The notes under the pieces are model-generated. The model had not been told where the DNA came from, did no database searches, and was given only the letters and a program-made list of their open reading frames with translations. This document shows positions 52,245 through 59,906 of a stretch of 64,000 nucleotides of DNA, piece by piece. The stretch is from Kribbella steppae (lineage in GTDB: Bacteria > Actinomycetota > Actinomycetes > Propionibacteriales > Kribbellaceae). The stretch spans positions 434,001 to 498,000 of the forward strand of contig NZ_SLWN01000003.1 in the NCBI RefSeq assembly GCF_004342025.1, given 5' to 3'. Each line of letters starts with the position of its first letter. The stretch's first letter is position 1. Position numbers and translations under genes: made by a program.

Positions 52245-53045
52245 ATGGGTCGTGTGCTGACTTCCAACGGTTATGTGCTCGACGAATCCCCACGGCGGCT
52301 CGGTGCGCTGAGCGTCGTACCGGATGAGGAGCGTGCGGACCTTCCGCGGTTGCGTGAGCGGCTGCGGCGGGACGGGTACCTGTTCCTGACCGGGCTGCTG
52401 GATCCCGAGGTGGTGCTGGGCTTCCGGCAGTACTACTTCGGCCTGACCGGAGCGGTCATCGATCGGGCGTCGTACCGGAAGGTGCTGTTCGACCAGATTG
52501 TGCCGGGACCGGAGTACGGCGCCTTCTGCGCGCAGCCGGCCATCAAGGGGTGGTTCGAGTGGTTCCTGGGCGGTGAGCCGTTCCTGCACAAGCGGAAGAT
52601 CATCCGGCAGATCGCACCGGGTGAGGACGGGATCGGTACGGCGACGCAGGCCCACTACGACCTGGTGTACCTCAGGGAGGGCAGTGACCAGGTCTTGTCC
52701 GCGTGGATCCCGCTCGGCGACTGCCCGGTCGCCCGCGGCGGGCTCGCGTACCTCGAAGGCAGTCACCACCGGGTGCTCGAGGAGGAGGCCGCGGAACTGC
52801 TCAAGCGCCCGGCTGCGTCGATGACCGCGGACCTGCCCGGGCTCGCCGACGAGTACGACGCCCGGTGGCTGGTCACCGACTACGCGGCCGGGGACGTGGT
52901 CATCCACACCGCGCACACGATCCACGCAGCCCTGGACAATGTCTCCGAGGGCATCCGGCTGTCCACCGACATTCGCTACCAGCGGTCCGACGAGGCCATC
53001 GACGGGCGGTGGCAGAACCACTGGCACGACCAGGACTGGCTGTGA
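52245..53045 (+). CDS. Phytanoyl-CoA dioxygenase (PhyH) family protein
   Basis: A 266-residue Fe(II)/2-oxoglutarate oxygenase. The metal ligands are His and Asp in AHYDLVYLREG (HxD) and the distal His in HTIHAALDNVSEG, with Arg in GIRLSTDIRYQ for 2-oxoglutarate. It has the PhyH core (RDGYLFLTGLLDPEVVLGFR, RGGLAYLEGSHH). The substrate is unknown; catabolic or secondary-metabolite hydroxylation is possible. Start ATG 52245 or GTG 52254. It is regulated probably by the divergent AraC protein. Confidence 0.87.
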   Translation: MGRVLTSNGYVLDESPRRLGALSVVPDEERADLPRLRERLRRDGYLFLTGLLDPEVVLGFRQYYFGLTGAVIDRASYRKVLFDQIVPGPEYGAFCAQPAIKGWFEWFLGGEPFLHKRKIIRQIAPGEDGIGTATQAHYDLVYLREGSDQVLSAWIPLGDCPVARGGLAYLEGSHHRVLEEEAAELLKRPAASMTADLPGLADEYDARWLVTDYAAGDVVIHTAHTIHAALDNVSEGIRLSTDIRYQRSDEAIDGRWQNHWHDQDWL

Positions 53046-53093
53046 TCGCCCAACGACGACCGTGCGGCCGGCAAAGTTCCCGTAACGGCGGGG

Positions 53094-53141
53094 TTGACCG
53101 AAATGCGGGCGCTTCTCGCTAACGACAATCATTTCGGTTAA
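53094..53141 (+). promoter_or_regulatory. Inverted repeat in the HU promoter region
   Basis: TTGACCGAAATG (53094-53105) and CATTTCGGTTAA (53130-53141) match as a 12-bp inverted repeat with one mismatch, 24 bp apart. The left arm starts with a -35-like TTGACC and GCTAAC lies about 18 bp further, so the dyad overlaps the likely promoter of the HU gene. Confidence 0.5.
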
Positions 53142-53205
53142 GGTGCTGCTCGATCGACCGGCAGCGGCTGAGGTGCCGCCCGGCGGGACGAGTCTGAGGA
53201 GAGCC

Positions 53206-53499
53206 GTGAATCGCAACGAGCTGGTCGCCGGCGTGGCGCAGAAGGCAGGCATTCCGCGGAACCAGGCCGAGAAGGTCCTCGACGCACTGGGCGACGTCGT
53301 CACCGAGGCCGTGCACAAGGGCGACAAGGTGTCGCTGACAGGTCTGCTGAGCATCGAGCGGGTGATGCGCGCGCCGCGCACCGGCCGCAACCCGCAGACC
53401 GGTGAGCCACTGTCCATCCCGGCCGGCTACTCCGTCCGCCTGTCCTGCGGCAGCCGTCTGAAGGCTGCCGCCCGTGGAGACCTCCGTACGATTTCCTGA
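53206..53499 (+). CDS. HU family DNA-binding protein
   Basis: A 97-residue nucleoid protein: MNRNELVAGVAQKAGIPRNQ helices, VSLTGLLSIERVMRAPRTGRNPQTG beta arm with the Pro-tipped DNA-bending loop, and a short C-terminus. It lacks the long Lys/Ala/Pro tail of mycobacterial HupB, so it is the small actinobacterial HU form. GTG 53206 follows TGAGGAG. Confidence 0.93.
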   Translation: MNRNELVAGVAQKAGIPRNQAEKVLDALGDVVTEAVHKGDKVSLTGLLSIERVMRAPRTGRNPQTGEPLSIPAGYSVRLSCGSRLKAAARGDLRTIS

Positions 53500-53509
53500 C
53501 GGTGTCCCG

Positions 53510-54541
53510 TCAGCGCTGTACTGCGGTGACCCAGTACGGCGTGGTGGGCGTCGGTGTGGTCGTGAACCGGGCATTCGGCAGGTAGAGACGCTTGCCGAAG
53601 GCCGCAACGGTCGTCGGCACGTCGAAGGTCGAGCTGGTGATCTCACGGGCCAGCGAACCCTTGGTGCCGGCGCGGTTGAGCGTGACGACCGCGACCTTGT
53701 TCAGCTGGTTCTGTACGACGTACAGGGTCCGGCCGATCGTCAGCAGGCCGTCGCCGCTCGTCATCGGGGCACTGAGAGCCACCTGCTTCGTGACACCGGT
53801 CCACGGGTTCACCCGGAACAGCAGCCCGGTCGACGACTGCACGATGATCAGCGCACGACGGTCCGGCGTCAGCGTGATGCCGTTGGCGTTGAACCCCGGC
53901 TGGTGCATGTAGTCGCCGGTCAACGGGATCGTGCGGACGGCGGACTGCCCGAGCAGCTTTCCGTGACGACCGAACGGCACCTTGTAGATGACCGCCTTCT
54001 GCGAGTCGGTGAACCACGCGGCGTTCCGGCCCAGGACCACGTCGTTGACGAACGTCTGAGCGTCCGCGGCCAGCGCATACGTCGCCAGGATCTTGCCGGT
54101 GCGGGTGTCGACCACCCGGGCGTTCCCGGCCGGTCCGCCGGCGACGAACAGTCGGCCGCGGTTGTCGATCTTCAGGCCGACAGACGGCGTACCAGGCCCC
54201 TGGCTGATGACCTTGCCCTCGCCTGTCCGCAGGCTGGCGGCGTAGATGTCGCCATCGGCCAGCGAGCCGAAGTACGCCGTACTGCCTCTGATCGCGATGC
54301 CCTCGGGCCGGAACCCGTTCGGCAGGTCGAACCTGGCCGGGAAGGCACTGGCGGCCGACGCCTTGGCGGTGCCGAAGCGGATCGGGTCGCACAGGCCGTC
54401 GTCGACCGAGTGCTTGACGGTTGACGATCCCGGCGCCGGTGCCGGCGCTACCGGTGAGCTGGTGGCAGCCGCCGACGTGGTGACGAGTCCCAGGATCAGT
54501 GCGGGCAGGCCGAGTGCGGCCGTGAGGCTACGGATGAACAT
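53510..54541 (-). CDS. Secreted beta-propeller protein (SMP-30/NHL-like), copy 1
   Basis: A 343-residue exported protein with a signal peptide (to about residue 27), a Pro/Ala linker, and a beta propeller of repeated strands (FRPEGIAIRGSTAYFGSLAD, GLKIDNRGRLFVAGG, FVNDVVLGRNAAWFTDS, ANGITLTPDRRALIIVQSS). It ends TPYWVTAVQR. Relatives are sometimes labelled superoxide dismutase or gluconolactonase-like; no such activity is supported here. ATG 54541 follows GGGGAGGAA. The next upstream gene is a paralogue. Confidence 0.84.
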   Translation of the reverse strand: MFIRSLTAALGLPALILGLVTTSAAATSSPVAPAPAPGSSTVKHSVDDGLCDPIRFGTAKASAASAFPARFDLPNGFRPEGIAIRGSTAYFGSLADGDIYAASLRTGEGKVISQGPGTPSVGLKIDNRGRLFVAGGPAGNARVVDTRTGKILATYALAADAQTFVNDVVLGRNAAWFTDSQKAVIYKVPFGRHGKLLGQSAVRTIPLTGDYMHQPGFNANGITLTPDRRALIIVQSSTGLLFRVNPWTGVTKQVALSAPMTSGDGLLTIGRTLYVVQNQLNKVAVVTLNRAGTKGSLAREITSSTFDVPTTVAAFGKRLYLPNARFTTTPTPTTPYWVTAVQR

Positions 54542-54600
54542 GAGTGCTTCCTCCCCTGGAGAGTTTCACCGTAGGACAGCCAGCCGCACTCGGGAACGGC

Positions 54601-55536
54601 TCAGCGTTTGACCGCGGTGACCCAGTACGGCGTGGTCGGAGTGGGCGGTGTAGTGAAGCGGGCGTTCGGGAGGTACAGGCGCGACCCGAAGGCTGCCGCC
54701 GTGGTCGGTACGTCGAACGCCGGGCTGGTGATGTTGTCGACCAGGTGACCCGTGGTGCCCGACGGGTTGAGCTTGAGCACCGCGATGTTGTTGAGCCGGT
54801 TCTGGACGACGTACAGGGTGGTGCCGATGACCAGCAGGCCGTCGCCGTTCGTCATCACGAGGTCACCGATGTCGATGCGCTGCGTGACACCGGTGTCCGG
54901 GTCGACCCGGAACAGGAAGCCGGTGGACGACTGGACGATGATCAGGGCGCGGCCGTCCGGGGTGAGTGCGATGCCATTGGCGTTGTTGACGTCCGGGGTG
55001 TGCTGGTAGTCACCGCTGTAGGCGATGGTCTCCACCGCGGACTGTGCGGGCAGCGTGCCGTCGCGGCCGAGCGGGACCTTGTAGAACACGGGCTTCCGCG
55101 AGTCCGTGAACCAGGCCGCGTCCTTGCTCAGGATCACGTCGTTCACGAACGTCGGGGCTGCTGTGGTGAAGGTGTAGCTGGCGAGCACGTCGCCGGTGTG
55201 GGTGTCGATGACGCGGCCGTTGCCACCCGCGGCACCGGCCACGAACAGCCGGCCTCGGTGGTCCACCTTCATCCCGAGCGATCCGGTGCCCGGTCCCTGG
55301 CTGATCACCTCGCCCTCGCCGGTCTTCAGGTCGGCGGCGTAGATGTCGCCGTCGAGCCGCGAGCCGAAGTACGCCGTACCGCGGTCGATCGCGATCCCTT
55401 CCGGCTGGAACCCGGCGGGCAACTCGATCCGGGTGGGGAACGTCGTCTGGTGTGCGGAGGCCGAGGTGCTGACGAGGCCGAGCATCAGCGCGGGAACGCT
55501 GAGAACGGCAGTGAGCCGACGGACAAGGCGTGGCAT
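54601..55536 (-). CDS. Secreted beta-propeller protein (SMP-30/NHL-like), copy 2
   Basis: A 311-residue paralogue of the protein encoded at 53510, with a signal peptide ending near STSASA and the same propeller blades in order (FQPEGIAIDRGTAYFGSRLD, GMKVDHRGRLFVAG, FVNDVILSKDAAWFTDS, ANGIALTPDGRALIIVQSS), ending TPYWVTAVKR. It lacks the linker insert of copy 1. ATG 55536 follows AGGAGG. The pair arose by tandem duplication and is separated by only 59 bp. Confidence 0.84.
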   Translation of the reverse strand: MPRLVRRLTAVLSVPALMLGLVSTSASAHQTTFPTRIELPAGFQPEGIAIDRGTAYFGSRLDGDIYAADLKTGEGEVISQGPGTGSLGMKVDHRGRLFVAGAAGGNGRVIDTHTGDVLASYTFTTAAPTFVNDVILSKDAAWFTDSRKPVFYKVPLGRDGTLPAQSAVETIAYSGDYQHTPDVNNANGIALTPDGRALIIVQSSTGFLFRVDPDTGVTQRIDIGDLVMTNGDGLLVIGTTLYVVQNRLNNIAVLKLNPSGTTGHLVDNITSPAFDVPTTAAAFGSRLYLPNARFTTPPTPTTPYWVTAVKR

Positions 55537-55683
55537 GGGCGGGTCCTCCTGATCCGGTGCCTTCACGATTCAGTGCTTTACCCGGAAGAACGGCATGGCC
55601 CTGTGGATAGTTCAATGCCGCCGTGCCGGTCACCGGGTACTGTCGCTGGCAGTCAGATCACGCACTGAAGGAGTAGGGCAGGG

Positions 55684-57639
55684 ATGACAGCAGGGATCGA
55701 TATTTCGGGTCTGTCCGACGCCGTGCGGCCGCAGGACGACCTGTATCCGCACGCGAACGGGCCGTGGCTGGAACAGCACGAGATCCCGGCGGACAAAGCC
55801 ATCTACGGTGCGTTCCACGCGCTGTCGGACACCGCCGAGCAGGACGTCCGCGCCATCGTCGAGAAGACGGTCGCCGCCGGTCATCCGGACGGCAGCGAGG
55901 CGCGCAAGGTCGCCGACCTCTACAGCAGCTTCATGGACGAGGAGACGATCGAGCGGCTCGGCGCCGAACCGATCGCCGACCAGCTCGCCCTGGTCCGCGG
56001 GATCCAGGACATCGGCGACCTCGTCGCCGCTCTCGGCACGCTCGAACTGCAAGGTGTGTCCAGCGTGTTCCACACCTGGATCGACGCCGACGCGAAGAAG
56101 TCCGACGAGTACATCGTCTACTTCATGCAGGGCGGTATCAGCCTGCCGGACGAGTCCTACTACCGCGAGGACACCTTCGCCGAGATCCGTACGGCGTACG
56201 TCGCGCACGTCACCCGCATGCTCGAGCTGGCCGGACTGCCCGACGCGGCCGGAGCCGCCGAGCGGATCATGGAGCTGGAGACGCGGATCGCGGCCGGGCA
56301 CTGGGACCGGGTCAAGGATCGCGACGTCACGCTGACCTACAACAAGCTCGACCGGGCCGGGCTCGACGAGCTGACCCCCGGGTTCGACTGGTCGCGGTGG
56401 CTCGAGGGCGCCGGCGTACCGGCGAGCGCGATCGAGCAGATCGTCGTCCGGGAGCCGGACTTCTTCACCGCGGCCGCGGGGGCGCTGCAGGAGATCGGGC
56501 TGGAGCGGTGGAAGGAATGGCTGAGCTGGCGGATCGTGCACGACGCGGCCCCGCTGCTGAGCAAGGCGTTCGTGGACGAGAACTTTGCCTTCTACGGCAA
56601 GACGCTGACCGGTGCGCCCGAGCTGCGCGAGCGGTGGAAGCGCGGTGTCGGCGTAGTCGAGTCGGCGCTCGGTGAGGCGCTCGGCAAGCTGTACGTCGCC
56701 GAGCACTTCCCGCCGGCCGCGAAGGCCCGGATGGTCGAGCTGGTGGCGAACCTGGTCGAGGCCTACCGGCAGCGGATCGATGCGCTCGACTGGATGGGGC
56801 CTGACACCCGGCAACGCGCGCTGGACAAGCTCGGCGCGTTCGTCCCGAAGATCGGCTACCCCGACAAATGGAAGGACTACAGCGCGCTCGAGACCGATCC
56901 GGCCGACCTGTTCGGCAACGTGCGCCGGTCGGTCGCGGTGGAGACCGCGCGGGAGCTGGCCAAGCTCGGCCAGCCGGTGGACCGGGCCGAATGGAAGATG
57001 ACGCCGCAGACGGTCAACGCGTACTACAACCCGCGGATGAACGAGATCGTCTTCCCGGCCGGCATCCTGCAGCCGCCGTTCTTCGACCTGGATGCCGACG
57101 ACGCGGTCAACTACGGCGCGATCGGCGCGGTGATCGGGCACGAGATCGGGCACGGCTTCGACGACCAGGGCTCCCGGTACGACGGCGACGGCAACATCAA
57201 CGACTGGTGGACCGACGACGACCGGGCCGCCTTCGAGCAGCGCACCGACAAGCTGGTCGCGCAGTACGAGGTCCTCGAGCCGGCCGAGACGCCCGGGCAG
57301 CACGTGAACGGCAAGCTCACCCTGGGCGAGAACATCGGTGACCTGGGCGGCCTGTCGATCGCGTACGTCGCCTATCAGCTCTCACTCGACGGCGCCGAGC
57401 CGCCGGTGATCGACGGGCTGACCGGGAGCCAGCGGTTCTTCCTGTCCTGGGCGAACGCGTGGTCGACCAAGACGCGACCGGAAGAGGCGGCCCGGCGGCT
57501 GGCGATCGACCCGCACTCGCCGCCCGAGTTCCGCTGCAACGCGGTGGTGAAGAACATCGACGAGTTCCATCAGACCTTCGAGATCACCGAGGGCGACGGC
57601 ATGTGGCTGGCGCCGGAGGACCGCGTCCGGATCTGGTAA
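55684..57639 (+). CDS. M13 family zinc metallopeptidase (PepO/neprilysin type)
   Basis: A 651-residue endopeptidase with the full M13 architecture. N-terminal lobe from RPQDDLYPHANGPWLEQHEI; the substrate motif NAYYNP near residue 445; zinc site H486-E487-I-G-H490 (VIGHEIGHGFDDQGS) and third ligand E549 in ENIGDLGG with D553; C-terminal RVRIW. There is no signal peptide, so it is cytoplasmic and probably degrades peptides. ATG 55684 follows GGCAGGG. It converges on the M24B gene. Confidence 0.93.
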   Translation: MTAGIDISGLSDAVRPQDDLYPHANGPWLEQHEIPADKAIYGAFHALSDTAEQDVRAIVEKTVAAGHPDGSEARKVADLYSSFMDEETIERLGAEPIADQLALVRGIQDIGDLVAALGTLELQGVSSVFHTWIDADAKKSDEYIVYFMQGGISLPDESYYREDTFAEIRTAYVAHVTRMLELAGLPDAAGAAERIMELETRIAAGHWDRVKDRDVTLTYNKLDRAGLDELTPGFDWSRWLEGAGVPASAIEQIVVREPDFFTAAAGALQEIGLERWKEWLSWRIVHDAAPLLSKAFVDENFAFYGKTLTGAPELRERWKRGVGVVESALGEALGKLYVAEHFPPAAKARMVELVANLVEAYRQRIDALDWMGPDTRQRALDKLGAFVPKIGYPDKWKDYSALETDPADLFGNVRRSVAVETARELAKLGQPVDRAEWKMTPQTVNAYYNPRMNEIVFPAGILQPPFFDLDADDAVNYGAIGAVIGHEIGHGFDDQGSRYDGDGNINDWWTDDDRAAFEQRTDKLVAQYEVLEPAETPGQHVNGKLTLGENIGDLGGLSIAYVAYQLSLDGAEPPVIDGLTGSQRFFLSWANAWSTKTRPEEAARRLAIDPHSPPEFRCNAVVKNIDEFHQTFEITEGDGMWLAPEDRVRIW

Positions 57640-57697
57640 CGCACGAACCGGTGGCTCGGTTGACTACCAGCTCCGGCAGTTTCGGCTCACCAACAGT

Positions 57698-57732
57698 CCG
57701 GCAGCTCGCCGCCATCGGCGGCGAGCTGCCGG
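57698..57732. terminator. Bidirectional hairpin terminator
   Basis: A perfect 16-bp stem (CCGGCAGCTCGCCGCC with its complement) and a 3-base loop ATC lie between the convergent M13 and M24B genes. There is no U-tract. Confidence 0.8.
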
Positions 57733-57763
57733 GTGTAGCTGGTGGGAAGGTCCTTGCCGCTCG

Positions 57764-59257
57764 CTAGGAAGCCATCCAGTTCTGCAGGCCCTCGATGTCG
57801 CGCGGCATGGCTTCGGACAGGTTCTCGGCGCCCTCGTCGGTGATCAGGATGTCGTCCTCGATCCGGATGCCGATACCGCGCAGATCCTCCGGCACGGTCA
57901 GGTCGTCGGCCTGGAAGTACAGGCCCGGCTCGACGGTGAGCACGTACCCGGTCTGCAGGTCGCCCTTGCGGTACTTCTCCTCGCGCGCGGCCGAGCAGTC
58001 GTGCACGTCGAGACCGAGCATGTGGCTGACGCCGTGCAGGGTGTAGCGCTGGTAGAGCATGCTCTCCGGGTCGAGTGCCTCCTCGGCCGACACCGGCAGC
58101 AGTTCCATCGCGTCGAGGCCGTGCACGATGACCTCCATCGCGGCCTCGTGCGCGGTCCGGAACGTGACACCCGGCCGGAGCGCATCGATGCCGGCGTTCT
58201 GCGCGTCGAGCACCAGCTGGTACAGGTCACGCTGACGCGGGGTGAACTCGCCGCTGACCGGCAGCGTGCGGGTGATGTCCGCGGTGTAGAGCTGGCGGTT
58301 CTCCACCCCCATGTCCAGCAGCATCAGGGTGCCGTCGACGACCGCGCCGTCGTTCTCGATCCAGTGCAGCGTGGTCGCGTGCGGTCCGGCCGCGGCGATC
58401 GAGGTGTAGCCGACGTCGTTGCCTTCGGCCCGGGCCCGGCGCCAGAACGTGCCCTCGATCCAGCGTTCGCCGTACTCGCGGACCTTGTCCATCTCAGCGA
58501 GCACGTCGGAGAAGCCGCGGTGCGTGATCGCGACCGCGTTCCGCAACTGCTCGATCTCGAACGGGTCCTTGACCAGCCGGAGCTCGGACAGCGTCGCGGC
58601 CAGCTCCCGGTCCCGGTCGGCGTCCGTCTTCGCGCCACTCAGCAACGAGGCGATCGACGTGTCCTCACCCCGCCGTACCCGGGTCGGTACGTCGCCCTTG
58701 AGCGCGTCCGCAAGCCGGTCGACCTGCCGGGTCTCGACGCCGAACTCCTTGGCGGTCTCGGTCAGCGACGGACGCCGGCCGGCCCACAGTTCGCCGTACA
58801 TCCGGTCACGCCAGAACTCCTCTCCCTCGCTGCGGTCGGAGCGCGGGCGGAAGTACAGCACCGAGTCGTGGCCGCTGGTGCCGTTCGGCTCCAGCACCAG
58901 GACCGCGTCGGAGGTCTGGTCGCCGGCCAGCCAGACGTAGTCGGTGTGCGGGCGGAAGACGAAGTCGGTGTCGTTCGACCGGACCTTGTACGTCCCGGCC
59001 GGGATCACCAGCCGCTCGCCGGGGAACGCCTGCGACAGCGCGTCCCGCCGCTTCGCCGCCCACACCCCGACGTCGCTGAGCGTCACGTCCTGTCGCTCGG
59101 AGTCGGCCCAGCCGGAGTTCATGAACGCCCGGAGCTTCGGGTTCGGCTCGTTGTCGTGCGACGCGGTCTTCGGCGCGGCGGCGGTCGCCTCGGCGGTGGC
59201 CTCGGCGGCGGTGGTCTCGACGGTCTCGGCTGTGGTGGTCTCGGTCGTGTCGGTCAT
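57764..59257 (-). CDS. Aminopeptidase P family protein (M24B, Xaa-Pro aminopeptidase)
   Basis: A 497-residue metalloaminopeptidase. The first 30 residues are Thr/Ala/Glu repeats (TETTTAETVETTAAEATAEA) of no known fold, then an N-terminal creatinase-like domain and the pita-bread domain. Metal ligands are seen in LLDMGVENRQLYTADITRT (Asp pair), HGVSHMLGLDVHD (His), LTVEPGLYF (Glu) and GIRIEDDILIT (Glu). It cleaves N-terminal residues before Pro. It follows panD by 57 bp and may share its transcript. Confidence 0.91.
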   Translation of the reverse strand: MTDTTETTTAETVETTAAEATAEATAAAPKTASHDNEPNPKLRAFMNSGWADSERQDVTLSDVGVWAAKRRDALSQAFPGERLVIPAGTYKVRSNDTDFVFRPHTDYVWLAGDQTSDAVLVLEPNGTSGHDSVLYFRPRSDRSEGEEFWRDRMYGELWAGRRPSLTETAKEFGVETRQVDRLADALKGDVPTRVRRGEDTSIASLLSGAKTDADRDRELAATLSELRLVKDPFEIEQLRNAVAITHRGFSDVLAEMDKVREYGERWIEGTFWRRARAEGNDVGYTSIAAAGPHATTLHWIENDGAVVDGTLMLLDMGVENRQLYTADITRTLPVSGEFTPRQRDLYQLVLDAQNAGIDALRPGVTFRTAHEAAMEVIVHGLDAMELLPVSAEEALDPESMLYQRYTLHGVSHMLGLDVHDCSAAREEKYRKGDLQTGYVLTVEPGLYFQADDLTVPEDLRGIGIRIEDDILITDEGAENLSEAMPRDIEGLQNWMAS

Positions 59258-59314
59258 CGTCGACCAGTCCTCATCTCGGCGCGCGGGGGTGTGCGGTTCA
59301 GCCCCGGGTGATGG

Positions 59315-59740
59315 CTAGGTGTGCAGTTGGTCGCCGCGGAGCGTGCCGCTGTCGGGCAGCGCCTCGGCGGGGTCCGAGCCGATGCGGGTGATCGCATTGT
59401 GCTCGTCCACGAAGACTACGCTCGGCTCGAACACCTTCGCCTCCGCGGTGTCGAACATCCCGTACGCGATCAGGATGACCAGGTCGCCCGGATGGATCAG
59501 ATGCGCCGCGGCCCCGTTGATCCCGACCACCCCGGACCCGCGCGGCCCCTCGATCAGGTACGTCGACAGCCGGTTGCCGTTGGTGATGTCGACGATGTCC
59601 ACCTTCTCGCCGGGCAACAGATCGGCCGCGTCCATCAATTCCGCGTCCAGCGTGCAGGACCCCACGTAGTCCAGATCCGCCTGCGTCACCGTTGCCCGGT
59701 GCACCTTGGACTTCATCATCTCGCGCCACATGCGCGCCAT
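59315..59740 (-). CDS. panD: Aspartate 1-decarboxylase
   Basis: A 141-residue pyruvoyl enzyme that makes beta-alanine for pantothenate and coenzyme A. The self-cleavage site is Gly27-Ser28 in [12 protein letters not shown], and the [20 protein letters not shown] start, [14 protein letters not shown] and [14 protein letters not shown] are standard. ATG 59740 or 59731 could be the start. No other pan gene is nearby. Confidence 0.93.
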   Translation of the reverse strand: MARMWREMMKSKVHRATVTQADLDYVGSCTLDAELMDAADLLPGEKVDIVDITNGNRLSTYLIEGPRGSGVVGINGAAAHLIHPGDLVILIAYGMFDTAEAKVFEPSVVFVDEHNAITRIGSDPAEALPDSGTLRGDQLHT

Positions 59741-59827
59741 GATCCAGCCCAGCCCCCACCCCGTCAGTAACCCCCATCACCCCAACCGGTTCAGCCCGGC
59801 CGATCGGGCCCGGGCGCGGAGGCCTGA

Positions 59828-59883
59828 ACAGGAAGTGGGGGTCTGCGACAGGTTATTTCGTGTCGCAGACCCCTGTTTCCTGT
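59828..59883 (-). terminator. Extended two-part hairpin after the MMPL gene
   Basis: An outer 7-bp stem ACAGGAA/TTCCTGT, a 3x3 internal loop and an inner perfect 13-bp stem GGGGTCTGCGACA/TGTCGCAGACCCC with a 10-base loop. It lies 24 bp after the MMPL stop and about 90 bp before panD, so it should end the MMPL transcript. Confidence 0.75.
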
Positions 59884-59906
59884 GCAGGCCCCGCCTGCAC
59901 CGACGG

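Noticed and set aside
53510-54541. Superoxide dismutase annotation for the propeller proteins
   Set aside because: Similar proteins carry that label in some databases, but no metal site of any dismutase family is visible.
53474-55668. Plus-strand frames antisense to the two propeller genes
   Set aside because: Both propeller genes have signal peptides, ribosome-binding sites and mutual homology; the antisense frames do not.
55630-57303. A 557-codon antisense frame over the M13 peptidase gene
   Set aside because: The sense strand has all M13 motifs; the antisense read has none.
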